From Sphingomonadaceae bacterium (lineage in GTDB: Bacteria; Pseudomonadota; Alphaproteobacteria; Sphingomonadales; Sphingomonadaceae): a stretch of DNA of 26,707 nt. Under the pieces are notes generated by a model. The model did not search any database and was not told where the DNA came from. It saw only the letters and a program-made list of their open reading frames with translations. Below are positions 7,340-15,979 of this stretch, in pieces. A program made the position numbers and the translations under genes. The stretch spans positions 1 to 26,707 of the forward strand of contig JACVCM010000042.1 of assembly GCA_016742125.1 (NCBI GenBank), in the 5' to 3' direction. The number at the start of each line of letters is the position of its first letter. The first letter of the stretch is position 1.

Positions 7340-7345
7340 ATCATA
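7340..7345 (-). promoter_or_regulatory. Possible -10 element for the small membrane protein gene
   Basis: On the minus strand this reads TATGAT, five of six to the sigma-70 -10 consensus, about 40 nt upstream of the TTG start. No good -35 is seen 16-18 nt further up. The rest of the stretch up to polA holds only a short dyad, ATGCTT-A-AAGCAT (7355-7367). Confidence 0.3.
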
Positions 7346-7470
7346 GCAACGTTAATGCTTAAAGCATGTGACATGTTGGTCGATCCGTCCGGCCATTCGG
7401 TCGCCCTGACAGCAATCTGGTCGGAATTTCGCCCAAGACTAATGCGACTGGCGCTGCTATTCGGCCGATC

Positions 7471-10287
7471 ATGTCCGACCAAAAGCACCTTTATCTCGTC
7501 GATGGCTCCGCTTATATTTTTCGCGCTTATCACCGCCTTCCGCCACTGACCAACCAGCATGGCGAGCCTGTTGGCGCGGTTTATGGCTATACTACCATGT
7601 TATGGAAACTAGCGGACGACCTGCATCAGGCCGATGGTCCGACGCATATGGCGGTTGTGCTGGACAAATCGAGCCAGTCGTTCCGGAACGACATTTACGA
7701 TCTGTACAAAGCCAATCGTCCCGAACCCCCGGAAGATTTGCGTCCGCAATTCCCCATGATCCGCGATGCGACCCGTGCCTTTTCACTGCCGATGATCGAG
7801 GAGGATAATGTCGAAGCAGACGACATGATCGCAAGCTATGCCAAGGCGGCGTGCGAAGCTGGCTGGCACGTGACCATCGTATCGTCGGACAAGGACCTGA
7901 TGCAGCTGGTCGAACCCTGCGTTGACATGTTCGATACGATGAAAAACGAACGCATCCGCAGCGAAGAGGTCTTTGAGAAATTCGGCGTAGGCCCTGAAAG
8001 GGTGGGTGACGTGCTGGCGCTGATGGGCGACAGCGTCGACAATGTGCCCGGCGTTCCCGGCATAGGTCCCAAGACCGCATCGAAGCTTATTCAGGAATTC
8101 GGCGATCTCGAAACTGTGCTGGCTTCGGCACCTGATATGAAGCCGTCCAAGATGCGTGATAACTTGATCGAGCATGCGGAAAAGGCGAGGCTCTCAAAAA
8201 TACTTGTGACGCTTAAGGAAGATTGCCCGCTCCCGATCCCGCTCGAGGACATGAAACTCGGTGCTATTCCGGAAGAGCCGCTTGCCGCGTTCCTGCAGCA
8301 TCATGGGTTCAACTCGTTGCTGAAGCGGATAGGTCAGGTCGCCGATACGGCAAAGGCCAACAAGGCAATAGCGGGTAATCCAAAGGCCACGAGCAGGGGG
8401 GATGGAGCGCACAGTGCACCGATAGCGGGCATGGCCGCACAGCCCGCGCCCATGCCGCCCATCGATACCAAATCCTATGAATGCGTGACCGACGTCGCGC
8501 GGCTCGATCACTGGATTTCGCGCGCCTATGAAACGGGCACACTCGGATTCGACACCGAAACCGACAGTTTGCAGGCGGCGAGTGCGAATCTGGTCGGATT
8601 CAGTCTGGCGGTGAGGCCGGGCGAAGCCTGCTACGTCCCGCTGGCGCATGGCGGGACCGACATGTTTGCAGAACGCCCGCTCCAGATAGATAGCGCGGCG
8701 GCAATCGAAAAGCTCAAGCCATTGCTCGCCGACCCGTCGGTCCTGAAGATCGGCCAAAATCTCAAATATGACATGGCGGTGCTTGCGCGGCATGGTGTCA
8801 CCATCGCGCCCTATGACGATACGATGGTGATGAGCTTTGCGCTCGATGCCGGACGTCAGGGGCACGGCATGGACGAACTCGCCAAGCTCCATCTCGGGCA
8901 TGAATGCATCAGCTACAAGAGCGTGACGGGCACCGGCAAATCCCAGATCGGTTTCGGTCAGGTCGCCCTGTCAGACGCCACCTGCTATGCGGCCGAAGAC
9001 GCCGATGTCGCGCTGCGTCTGTGGCATTATCTCAAATTGCGGTTGAGCCCCGAAAAGGCGACGCGTGTTTACGAGCAAGTCGATCGCCCGCTCGTTCCTG
9101 TGCTGGCAAAGATGGAATGCACCGGCATCAAGGTCGACAAGGCGGTGCTGGCCCGGCTCTCTACTGAATTTGCACATCAGATGGATGCGCTCGAACAGGA
9201 GATCCACGGCCTCGCAGGCCAACCTTTCACCATTGGCAGTCCCGCCCAATTAGGCGAGATCCTGTTCGGAAAGATGGGTTTCAAGGGCGGCAAGAAAGGG
9301 AAATCGGGGCAATATTCCACCGATGTAACCGTATTGGAGGACCTGGCCGGACAAGGTGTGGAGATCGCGCGCAAGGTTCTCGACTGGCGACAATTGTCGA
9401 AGCTGAAATCGACCTACACCGACAGTCTGCAACAGCAGATCGACCCTGCCACCGGGCGCGTTCATACAAGCTATAGTCTGGTTGGCGCGCAGACAGGTCG
9501 ATTGTCATCGACCGACCCGAACCTTCAGAATATCCCGATCCGCACCGAAACCGGGCGGCAGATACGCGATGCCTTTGTCGCCGAACCCGGCAACGTCATC
9601 CTTGCGGCGGACTATAGCCAGATCGAACTCCGGCTCGCCGCGCACATGGCCGATGTTGGACCGCTGCGTGAAGCATTCGCGGCGAATGAAGATATCCACG
9701 CTCGCACCGCGCAGGAACTGTTCGGAGAGGTCAATCGCGACACGCGCGGGCGCGCGAAGACCATCAACTTTTCTATTCTATACGGCATTTCGCGCTGGGG
9801 GCTGTCGAAGCGGCTGGAATCCACCCCGGATGAGGCGCAGGCACTCATCGACACCTATTTCAAGCGGTTTCCCGGGATATCGAACTATATTCAGGAAACC
9901 ATGGCGGAGGTGAAAGCTTGCGGCCATTCCACCACGCTCTTTGGACGGAAAACCTGGTTTCCACGTATCAACGCCTCAAACCCGAACGAGCGGCAAAGGA
10001 GCGAACGCGCGGCGATAAATGCGCCGATACAGGGGACAAGTGCCGACATCATCAAGCGTGCCATGGTGCGGATGGGACCAGAGCTGGAAAAGGCCGGGCT
10101 TGGAAATGTGAAAATGCTGCTTCAGGTGCACGACGAACTGGTGTTCGAACTTCCGCAGGGCGATGTTGCTGCCGCGAGCGAGGTCATACGGTCGGTTATG
10201 GCGGAAGCTGCCCAACCGCTGATCAGGCTTTCGGTGCCTCTGGGTGTGGAAATCGGCACGGGTCCAAGCTGGGGCGCGGCGCACTAA
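7471..10287 (+). CDS. polA: DNA polymerase I
   Basis: A protein of 938 residues, full family length, for Okazaki fragment processing and repair synthesis. The 5' nuclease domain occupies about 1-290 (LVDGSAYIFRAYH; VEADDMIASYA; helix-hairpin-helix DNVPGVPGIGPKTASKL). A low-complexity linker near 295-335 precedes the proofreading domain. That domain looks active: D361 and E363 (GFDTETDSL), D434 (LKYDMAV), and Y506 with D510 (CYAAED). The polymerase domain shows motif A with D714 (DYSQIELRLAAH), motif B RGRAKTINFSILYG with K763, F767 and Y771, and motif C with D888-E889 (QVHDELVFE). The Phe at 767 corresponds to the E. coli residue that discriminates against dideoxynucleotides. The ATG at 7471 gives the expected N-terminus although its ribosome binding site is poor. 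The stop is 22 nt from the convergent DUF2171 gene. Confidence 0.98.
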   Translation: MSDQKHLYLVDGSAYIFRAYHRLPPLTNQHGEPVGAVYGYTTMLWKLADDLHQADGPTHMAVVLDKSSQSFRNDIYDLYKANRPEPPEDLRPQFPMIRDATRAFSLPMIEEDNVEADDMIASYAKAACEAGWHVTIVSSDKDLMQLVEPCVDMFDTMKNERIRSEEVFEKFGVGPERVGDVLALMGDSVDNVPGVPGIGPKTASKLIQEFGDLETVLASAPDMKPSKMRDNLIEHAEKARLSKILVTLKEDCPLPIPLEDMKLGAIPEEPLAAFLQHHGFNSLLKRIGQVADTAKANKAIAGNPKATSRGDGAHSAPIAGMAAQPAPMPPIDTKSYECVTDVARLDHWISRAYETGTLGFDTETDSLQAASANLVGFSLAVRPGEACYVPLAHGGTDMFAERPLQIDSAAAIEKLKPLLADPSVLKIGQNLKYDMAVLARHGVTIAPYDDTMVMSFALDAGRQGHGMDELAKLHLGHECISYKSVTGTGKSQIGFGQVALSDATCYAAEDADVALRLWHYLKLRLSPEKATRVYEQVDRPLVPVLAKMECTGIKVDKAVLARLSTEFAHQMDALEQEIHGLAGQPFTIGSPAQLGEILFGKMGFKGGKKGKSGQYSTDVTVLEDLAGQGVEIARKVLDWRQLSKLKSTYTDSLQQQIDPATGRVHTSYSLVGAQTGRLSSTDPNLQNIPIRTETGRQIRDAFVAEPGNVILAADYSQIELRLAAHMADVGPLREAFAANEDIHARTAQELFGEVNRDTRGRAKTINFSILYGISRWGLSKRLESTPDEAQALIDTYFKRFPGISNYIQETMAEVKACGHSTTLFGRKTWFPRINASNPNERQRSERAAINAPIQGTSADIIKRAMVRMGPELEKAGLGNVKMLLQVHDELVFELPQGDVAAASEVIRSVMAEAAQPLIRLSVPLGVEIGTGPSWGAAH

Positions 10288-10309
10288 CGCACCGACGCCC
10301 CGCAAGGGA

Positions 10310-10570
10310 TTAATTCGCCGACTTTTCGTCTTCTTCCTCTTCGAACAGGATGGCGACGTCGCCGTTGGCCGACAGACGAACGGTGCTACCTTCAACTGCA
10401 GCGACAAGGCCGCCATCGATATAGTGATGGTGCCCTTCATGGCTGCCCATGCCGCTGTCGGACTTGGTCAGCTTGATGCGATTGCCTTCGACTTTGTCGA
10501 CCGTGCCGACATGCACGCCGTCGGCGCCGATTACTTCGGAATGTTCTTGGATCTGTGACAGGTCTGCCAT
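10310..10570 (-). CDS. DUF2171 domain protein
   Basis: A small soluble protein of 86 residues: MADLSQIQEHSEVIGADGVHV, then GTVDKVEGNRIKLTKSD, a His-rich turn (GSHEGHHHYIDGGLVAAVEG) and an acidic tail (LFEEEEDEKSAN). This matches the DUF2171 family, a PRC-barrel-like small fold often found in sphingomonads and other alphaproteobacteria. Its function is not established. The start is fixed by AAGGAG just upstream of the ATG at 10568-10570; a longer frame from 10657 is not needed. I looked for a general-stress (EcfG-type) promoter upstream on this strand and did not find one. Confidence 0.85.
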   Translation of the reverse strand: MADLSQIQEHSEVIGADGVHVGTVDKVEGNRIKLTKSDSGMGSHEGHHHYIDGGLVAAVEGSTVRLSANGDVAILFEEEEDEKSAN

Positions 10571-10699
10571 GTTGTTCTCCTTGGGACTGGGGAACAGGTT
10601 AACGCGCGAACATGGGCGAAGGTCCTCGGGAAAAACGTCAATACCCGGGAGTCGCACAACAGTCTCATTTGATTAGCGAAGTTGACGCCGATGCTTCGC

Positions 10700-10741
10700 A
10701 ATAATGACGCCGGTCATGCGCATAGGGCCAGCGTCATTGTT
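10700..10741 (+). promoter_or_regulatory. 11-bp stem ahead of the TonB receptor gene, within a cluster of TGACG motifs
   Basis: The arms 10700-10710 (AATAATGACGC) and 10731-10741 (GCGTCATTGTT) pair over 11 positions with one G-U, around a 20-nt loop. The stem ends 3 nt before the likely ribosome binding site CTGGAG (10745-10750). The 189-nt intergenic region contains four TGACG half-sites: 10636-10640 (reverse), 10683-10687, 10705-10709 and 10732-10736 (reverse). It could be an operator, an mRNA structure or both. Confidence 0.4.
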
Positions 10742-10759
10742 CAGCTGGAGTGCTTATTC

Positions 10760-13033
10760 ATGCGTCGCCATTTTATCCCAACTAGCATCTCTATCTTTTT
10801 GGCTTCGACTGCCATGCCGGCATTTGCGCAGACGGCAGATGCCGAAGAACAGGCATTTGAGGGCGAGATCATCGTCACCGCGCAGAAGCGCGAGGAACGC
10901 CTCGTCGACGTTCCGGTGACGCTGAGCGCGGTGAGCGGTGCGCGTCTTAACGAATTGGGCGTCAGCGATCTCGACGAGCTCGCCAACTACATTCCCGGCC
11001 TCAACATCCAGGAACAGAGCGCCAATAACCCGGGTGTCGTCATTCGTGGCATCACCTCGGATTCGGGATCAGCGCAGCAGGCCGCGCGCGTGACTCTCTA
11101 CTATAATGGCGTAGATATTTCCCGCTCACGCGGATCCTATCAGGATATTTATGACATCGAGCGTATCGAGGTCATCAAGGGGCCACAGGCCACGCTGTTC
11201 GGAACGGCATCTGCAGTAGGCGCCATCAGCATCATTTCTGCCCGACCAGAGCCAGGCTTTTCAGGATCGCTGACCGGCGGCATCGGTAACTTCGACCAGC
11301 GCCAACTGGGAGGCCATCTCAACATCGGGTCGGATAGCGTTGCTGCGCGTGTCGCATTCGCCTTTAAGAGGCGGGATGGCTATGTAGACAATCTCGCGCC
11401 CAATCAGGACGATCTTAACGGCCAGAACCAGCTCGGTGTGCGGGGATCGCTGCGCTTCACGCCTACGGATGCGCTCACTGCCGATCTCATTCTAACCTAT
11501 GACCGGCAACGCAACCCCGGTACGGCTTTTGTGTCGCGGGCTCTCCCGACGGCCTCGGGCCCCGGTGACCCATTTGGCGATGCATTTCTGGGCGGGTCGC
11601 CGCGCTCGCTTCAGGATCTGTATCAGGAAGAGCTTGGCCTGACGCGCGACGTGTACGATGTCAGCTATACCGTAAACTACGAATTCGCTGCCAATTGGGC
11701 GATAACGATGGTTAACGATTACCGCAAATTTGACTCGCTTGAAGTTTTCGACGCCGATGGTTCGGCGGCCTGGTACCTCGAATTCACCGAGCTGGCGAAG
11801 GGCGATCAATTCAACCACGAAACCCGCTTTGCCTATACTGACGCCAAATTCCGCGGTTCGTTCGGATTTAACTTTTTCCATGAAGACAGCATCCAGAATG
11901 TACCCTTTTCGTCGAACGAGCGGGTTTTCCTTGCTTGTGCGACCAGCACGCCGGCTACCCGCGCCCAATGTGTTGCGCCGAACGGCACGGTTCCGGCGCA
12001 GGCGTTACCCGCTGTGCCTTATAGTTCGGTCTTCGAAAATCAGGGCCGCAATGACAGCTACTCCATGTTTGCAGATGGTACCTGGATACCGACGCCAAAG
12101 CTTGAAATAACCGCAGGCGCACGCGTCCTTATCGAAAAGCGCCGGTCCGGCTTTTTCGCCCGGGTGCCCCGCTCGGCGCTTACCGGAGGGGCATCATTGA
12201 TACCGGGTCAGGTCGATACCGCCGGACAAACCTTCCGTACGGAGGACAGTTTCGCCGCTGTGTTGCCGCGTTTCAACCTGTTGTATCGCTTTTCCGATGA
12301 TTTCAACGGCTACGCGACCGTGTCAAAGGGTCGGCGGTCGGCAACCGTGCAGCTTGGCGCCCGTGCAACTGCGAGCGGGCCCGTTGCAAACTTCACGCCG
12401 GTGTTGGCGGAAAACGTCTGGAACTATGAAGTCGGCCTGAAAGGAGCTTCTGGGATGTTTTCAGGCTCCATCGGCGCTTATTATCTGACCTATGACAATT
12501 TCCAGGTCAGCGTTGTCTTGCCCAACGGCACCACGCAAACCCAAAGCGCCGGGACGGCAACCAATAAAGGCGTAGAGGCCGAACTCACCATAAAGCCGAC
12601 AAGCTGGCTCAGCCTGTTCGGCAATGTCGGTTACATCGATGGGGGGATCGACGACAAGCCAACCATTGCCGCAAACTTCCGTGGCGCCAAGTTCCGTCTG
12701 CAACCGGAGGTACAGGCGGCCGGCGGGTTTACCATCGATGCCCCGCTCGGCAATGTGACATTTTTTGCCACTCCGTCGGTCACCTATCGCAGCAAGATAT
12801 TCTTCGAGATTCCCAACAATGATCTCATCAGCCAGGATGCAGTGACATTGGTCAACGTCAACGCCGGCTTCCGCTTTGGTCAGGATCGGTTCGAAATATC
12901 CGCCTTCGCGCGCAACCTGTTCAACGAAGACTATTTGCTCGATGCTGGCAATACCGGCGGCGCCTTCGGCATTCCAAGCTTCATTCCGGCGGAACCGCGT
13001 CTTTATGGCATCAGGATCGGCGCAAAGTTCTGA
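10760..13033 (+). CDS. TonB-dependent outer-membrane receptor
   Basis: A 757-residue outer-membrane transporter. A signal peptide (MRRHFIPTSISIFLASTAMPAFA, cut before Q24) is followed by a TonB-box-like EIIVTAQKREE (36-46). The plug domain contains VVIRGITSDSG and RIEVIKGPQATLFGTASAVGAISII (about 138-162). The long beta-barrel ends in the classical aromatic residue (RLYGIRIGAKF). The start at ATG 10760 gives the signal peptide and follows CTGGAG; the frame is open further up to 10682 but that part reads as non-coding. The ligand is not predictable. The receptor lies immediately upstream of the metallophosphoesterase gene on the same strand, 110 nt away. No FecR/FecI-type regulator or periplasmic binding protein is adjacent. 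Confidence 0.93.
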   Translation: MRRHFIPTSISIFLASTAMPAFAQTADAEEQAFEGEIIVTAQKREERLVDVPVTLSAVSGARLNELGVSDLDELANYIPGLNIQEQSANNPGVVIRGITSDSGSAQQAARVTLYYNGVDISRSRGSYQDIYDIERIEVIKGPQATLFGTASAVGAISIISARPEPGFSGSLTGGIGNFDQRQLGGHLNIGSDSVAARVAFAFKRRDGYVDNLAPNQDDLNGQNQLGVRGSLRFTPTDALTADLILTYDRQRNPGTAFVSRALPTASGPGDPFGDAFLGGSPRSLQDLYQEELGLTRDVYDVSYTVNYEFAANWAITMVNDYRKFDSLEVFDADGSAAWYLEFTELAKGDQFNHETRFAYTDAKFRGSFGFNFFHEDSIQNVPFSSNERVFLACATSTPATRAQCVAPNGTVPAQALPAVPYSSVFENQGRNDSYSMFADGTWIPTPKLEITAGARVLIEKRRSGFFARVPRSALTGGASLIPGQVDTAGQTFRTEDSFAAVLPRFNLLYRFSDDFNGYATVSKGRRSATVQLGARATASGPVANFTPVLAENVWNYEVGLKGASGMFSGSIGAYYLTYDNFQVSVVLPNGTTQTQSAGTATNKGVEAELTIKPTSWLSLFGNVGYIDGGIDDKPTIAANFRGAKFRLQPEVQAAGGFTIDAPLGNVTFFATPSVTYRSKIFFEIPNNDLISQDAVTLVNVNAGFRFGQDRFEISAFARNLFNEDYLLDAGNTGGAFGIPSFIPAEPRLYGIRIGAKF

Positions 13034-13054
13034 CGTGATACTGAAAAGCGGAAA

Positions 13055-13072
13055 CTGACTCGAAACTGTCAT
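13055..13072 (+). promoter_or_regulatory. Possible Pho box upstream of the metallophosphoesterase gene
   Basis: CTGACTC (13055-13061), four bases GAAA, then CTGTCAT (13066-13072) has the 7-4-7 geometry of a PhoB site. The second half-site is perfect and the first matches 4 of 7 positions. I count about 13 of 18 matches to the E. coli-type consensus, allowing C or T at the last position. No convincing -10 lies at the ideal distance; TATTCG at 13105-13110 is the nearest candidate. This is a suggestion, made more interesting by the gene downstream. Confidence 0.35.
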
Positions 13073-13103
13073 GCGCAAGACGTGAGCGCGTAACGCATGA
13101 CAG
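13066..13103. repeat. Perfect 10-bp inverted repeat between the TonB receptor and metallophosphoesterase genes
   Basis: CTGTCATGCG (13066-13075) and CGCATGACAG (13094-13103) are exact reverse complements around an 18-nt loop. No T tract follows, so it is not a standard intrinsic terminator. The left arm contains the perfect half of the possible Pho box. The 10-mer GTCATGCGCA at 13068-13077 also occurs at 10713-10722, upstream of the TonB receptor gene. Confidence 0.6.
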
Positions 13104-13143
13104 CTATTCGACAGGTCCAGTTAAAGCGACGACTGGGAAAATC

Positions 13144-14034
13144 ATGACCGATATCTTGAATGATCGCATTCTGAAAAAGAATGAGGTTACTGGCATATTC
13201 GACCCGAAAATGCCCCACTGGTTCCACGAAAAGGAACCACGCAGTTACCAGCCCAAACAAAAGTACCGGACGGTGTGGATATCCGATATCCACCTGGGTA
13301 CCTCGGGCTGCAACGCCGAACTTCTGCTCGATTTCCTGCACAGCATCAAATGCGATACGCTCTATCTCGTCGGCGATATAGTGGATGGCTGGCGTCTGCG
13401 TAAGGGTTGGTACTGGCCCTCCACCCATAATGAGGTTGTTCGGCGCATCCTCAAAATGGCGCACAAGGGAACGCGTGTGGTTTACGTTCCAGGCAATCAT
13501 GATGAGATGTTCCGCGACTATGTCGGCCTCGGTTTCGGAGGCGTTGAACTTGTTCGAGAAGCGATTCATGAGACCGCAGACGGACGCCTGTTGCTCGTGA
13601 CGCATGGCGATATGTTCGACAGCGTGGTGCTTTATGCCAAGTGGCTCGCCTTCCTTGGCGATACCGCTTACACATTCCTGCTGAAGGCCAATGTCTGGCT
13701 CAACGCAGTAAGACGCAGACTGCATCTGCCTTACTGGTCGCTGTCATCCTATATGAAGCTGCGCGTCAAAAATGCGGTTGCTTTTATCGGTCAATATGAA
13801 GAAGCGGTCGCCCGTGCCGCTATGGAGCGCGGTGTCGACGGAGTCGTATGCGGCCACATTCACCATGCGGAAATTCGCGATTTCGATGGCGTGACCTATT
13901 ATAATGATGGCGACTGGGTGGAAAGTTGCACGGCTCTGGTCGAGGACAAGCATGGCAATATGTCGATCCTGGACTGGGCCGAGCAAAACCGCCAGAAGCG
14001 CCATGCCGCCAAGCTCGCGAAAGCAGCAGCGTGA
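13144..14034 (+). CDS. plcP: Metallophosphoesterase, PlcP-like (COG2908, LpxH-related)
   Basis: A 296-residue calcineurin-like phosphoesterase with a full two-metal site: D48 and H50 (SDIHLG), D78 with D81 (GDIVDGW), N118-H119-D120 (PGNHDE), H154 (THGDMFD), and H238 and H240 (CGHIHH). A characteristic stretch is WRLRKGWYWPSTHNEVVRR, and the end of the core is DGDWVESCTALVE. Alphaproteobacterial members are often named UDP-2,3-diacylglucosamine diphosphatase. The Sinorhizobium PlcP, a phospholipase C acting on phospholipids in phosphate starvation, is in the same group. Sphingomonads generally carry glycosphingolipids instead of LPS, and the gene overlaps a GT4 glycosyltransferase gene by four bases, so a PlcP role is favoured. 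It has no signal peptide and is probably peripheral on the inner membrane. The lipid substrate is inferred, not shown. Confidence 0.8.
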   Translation: MTDILNDRILKKNEVTGIFDPKMPHWFHEKEPRSYQPKQKYRTVWISDIHLGTSGCNAELLLDFLHSIKCDTLYLVGDIVDGWRLRKGWYWPSTHNEVVRRILKMAHKGTRVVYVPGNHDEMFRDYVGLGFGGVELVREAIHETADGRLLLVTHGDMFDSVVLYAKWLAFLGDTAYTFLLKANVWLNAVRRRLHLPYWSLSSYMKLRVKNAVAFIGQYEEAVARAAMERGVDGVVCGHIHHAEIRDFDGVTYYNDGDWVESCTALVEDKHGNMSILDWAEQNRQKRHAAKLAKAAA

Positions 14035-15089
14035 GGATCGCGATAGCGACCGACGCTTGGCGTCCGCAGATAAACGGCGTTGTCCGTACGTTGGAGATGA
14101 CTGTCAGGCTGTTACGGGAGCGCGGGCATGAGGTGGAGGTAATCAGTCCCGATCAGTTCAGGACGGTGCCTTGCCCAGGTTATGGCGAGATCAGGCTAGC
14201 GATTGCGCCACGCTTTGGCTTGCGAAAGGCCCTGGCCGCCTTTGCACCAGACATCGTTCACATCTCGACCGAGGGGCCGATCGGCTGGAGCACCCGGCGC
14301 TGGTGCATGTCGAACGGCATTCCCTTCACAACGGCGTTCCATACGCGTTTTCCCGATTACGCATCGGTCCGCACCGGGTTGTCGCCCGACTTCTTCTGGC
14401 CGGTCATGCGGCGTTTCCATGCGCCATCCAAGGCGGTGCTGTCTGCAACCCCTCGACTGAGCGTGGAATTGGCGGGCCGGGGTATCGTGCACACCCGCCC
14501 TTGGACGCGCGGCATCGATACAGCGGTTTTCAGGGCAGGGTTGTTGCCTCATCCGGCTTTGGCCAATCTGCCCAGACCAATCCTTCTTTCGGTCGGCCGC
14601 GTGGCTATCGAGAAAAATCTCGAGAGCTTCCTTGGGACCGATGTTACGGGCACTAAAGTCGTTGTTGGCGACGGACCCGCGCTGGAGGAGTTGAAGGCGC
14701 GGTTCCCCTACGCGGTGTTCATGGGCAGCCTGGGCGGTGATGAACTGGCGCAGGCATATGCGGCGGCAGATGTCTTCGTCTTTCCCAGCAAGACCGACAC
14801 GTTCGGTCTTGTCATGATAGAAGCCTTGGCGTGCGGTGTGCCCGTAGCAGGTTACCCGGTTCCCGGCCCGCTCGACATCATTGGAAACCGGGGACTGGGA
14901 CCGAAGGATGAACTAGCGGCATCTGTCGGTGCGGTGGATGAATCGCTCTCCACGGCCATTTTGTCTGCACTCGCGGTCGACCGCAACGACGCGGCGGCTT
15001 ACGGATCACGCTTTACATGGGATAATGCCGCCGACCAGTTCCTCGCCGCCTTGTACGGCGCGCTGCACCAAAGGCTGGAAGCCGCTTAA
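14031..15089 (+). CDS. GT4-family glycosyltransferase, Agt/MgtA-like
   Basis: A GT-B glycosyltransferase of 352 residues. The start is GTG at 14031-14033, which overlaps the upstream stop as GTGA, a sign of translational coupling. N-terminal acceptor-side marks are ATDAWRPQINGVVRTLE (6-22) with the early G-V-V loop, HISTEGPIGW, and TAFHTRFPDY. C-terminal donor-side marks are SVGRVAIEKN with R190 and K195, VVGDGPALEELK, and TDTFGLVMIEALACGVPV, in which D256 and E264 form the E/D-x7-E pair. This pattern is that of enzymes moving glucose, mannose or glucuronate to lipids. Coupled to a PlcP-like gene, it is a good candidate for glycosylating diacylglycerol. Other lipid or polysaccharide acceptors remain possible. 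Its TAA stop shares TTAA (15086-15089) with pheA. Confidence 0.85.
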   Translation: MRIAIATDAWRPQINGVVRTLEMTVRLLRERGHEVEVISPDQFRTVPCPGYGEIRLAIAPRFGLRKALAAFAPDIVHISTEGPIGWSTRRWCMSNGIPFTTAFHTRFPDYASVRTGLSPDFFWPVMRRFHAPSKAVLSATPRLSVELAGRGIVHTRPWTRGIDTAVFRAGLLPHPALANLPRPILLSVGRVAIEKNLESFLGTDVTGTKVVVGDGPALEELKARFPYAVFMGSLGGDELAQAYAAADVFVFPSKTDTFGLVMIEALACGVPVAGYPVPGPLDIIGNRGLGPKDELAASVGAVDESLSTAILSALAVDRNDAAAYGSRFTWDNAADQFLAALYGALHQRLEAA

Positions 15090-15979
15090 CCGCGCTTACG
15101 CGTCTGTCTGTAGGTCCCGAGAAGCCGCACGGAATTGCAGTGGAAGCGTAGCTCATCGAGGGCGCGATCGACAGCCGGATCGCCGGGCGCACCTTCGATG
15201 TCCGCGAAGAACTCGGTCGCGGCAAAGCTGGCACCATTTTGGTAGCTTTCCAGCTTGGTCATGTTCACTCCGTTTGTCGCAAAGCCGCCCATGGCCTTGT
15301 ATAGTGCAGCAGGAATATTCTTTACCTCGAAGATGAAGGTCGTCATCAGCGTGCCGGTTAGGCTCGCTGGTTCTGCGGCTTCACGAGACAAGATCACAAA
15401 ACGGGTCGTATTGCTGGCGTCATCCTGGATGCCATCGTTAATCACCACAAGGCCGTATATCTCCGCGGCGATGGGCGGAGCGATGGCGCCAGCGCTAGGG
15501 TCGTCATTGCCTGCTACAAAGGCAGCGGCAGCTGCAGTATCAGCATAGGCCACCGGAATAATCCCATGCTCCCGTAAATAGTGGCGGCATTGACCGAGGG
15601 CTTGTGGGTGGCTCATCGCGGTCGTGAGCTTGGCATCTCCCGATTTGGCCATGAGGCAATGGCGGATCGGCATGAAATGCTCCGCAATGATGCTCAGGCC
15701 GGATTCGGGCAAAAGAAAATGGATGTCAGCCACGCGCCCATGCAGCGAATTTTCAATCGGGATAATCGCGCGTGCGGCAGTTCCGTCCTTGACCGCGTCA
15801 ATTGCATCTTCGAACGAAAAGCAGGGTAGGGGCAGGCATCCTGCGTCATATTCCAGCGCTGCCAAATGCGAGTTCGCGCCGGGTGCGCCCTGAAAGGCGA
15901 TGGCTCGTGCAGTTTCGGTGGCGGCAGCGGCAGCCATTTCATTGACCTTGGCAAGGGCAGGTGCGGGATAGCTGTTCAT
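15086..15979 (-). CDS. pheA: Prephenate dehydratase
   Basis: A monofunctional enzyme of 297 residues converting prephenate to phenylpyruvate in phenylalanine synthesis. The catalytic domain (about 26-205) starts AIAFQGAPGANSH, contains PIENSLHGRV (74-83) and ends with the conserved T192-R193-F194 in NTTRFVIL. An ACT domain (about 210-285: TTFIFEVKNIPAALYKAMGGFATNGVNMTKLES) should bind phenylalanine for feedback control. In the usual GALV and ESRP signatures the sequence reads AALY and ESYQ, as I expect for the alphaproteobacterial form. No chorismate mutase is fused. The ATG at 15977-15979 is used; an ATG 14 codons later (MAAAAATETARAIAF) could be the real start. It is divergent from the cytochrome c gene. 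Confidence 0.95.
   Translation of the reverse strand: MNSYPAPALAKVNEMAAAAATETARAIAFQGAPGANSHLAALEYDAGCLPLPCFSFEDAIDAVKDGTAARAIIPIENSLHGRVADIHFLLPESGLSIIAEHFMPIRHCLMAKSGDAKLTTAMSHPQALGQCRHYLREHGIIPVAYADTAAAAAFVAGNDDPSAGAIAPPIAAEIYGLVVINDGIQDDASNTTRFVILSREAAEPASLTGTLMTTFIFEVKNIPAALYKAMGGFATNGVNMTKLESYQNGASFAATEFFADIEGAPGDPAVDRALDELRFHCNSVRLLGTYRQTRKRG

Noticed and set aside
7355..7367. ATGCTT-A-AAGCAT dyad between the small membrane protein gene and polA
   Set aside because: Only six base pairs and no second copy seen; too weak to call an operator.
13926..14030. Upstream extension of the glycosyltransferase frame into the phosphoesterase gene
   Set aside because: The conserved glycosyltransferase N-terminus begins at the GTG at 14031, which overlaps the upstream stop.
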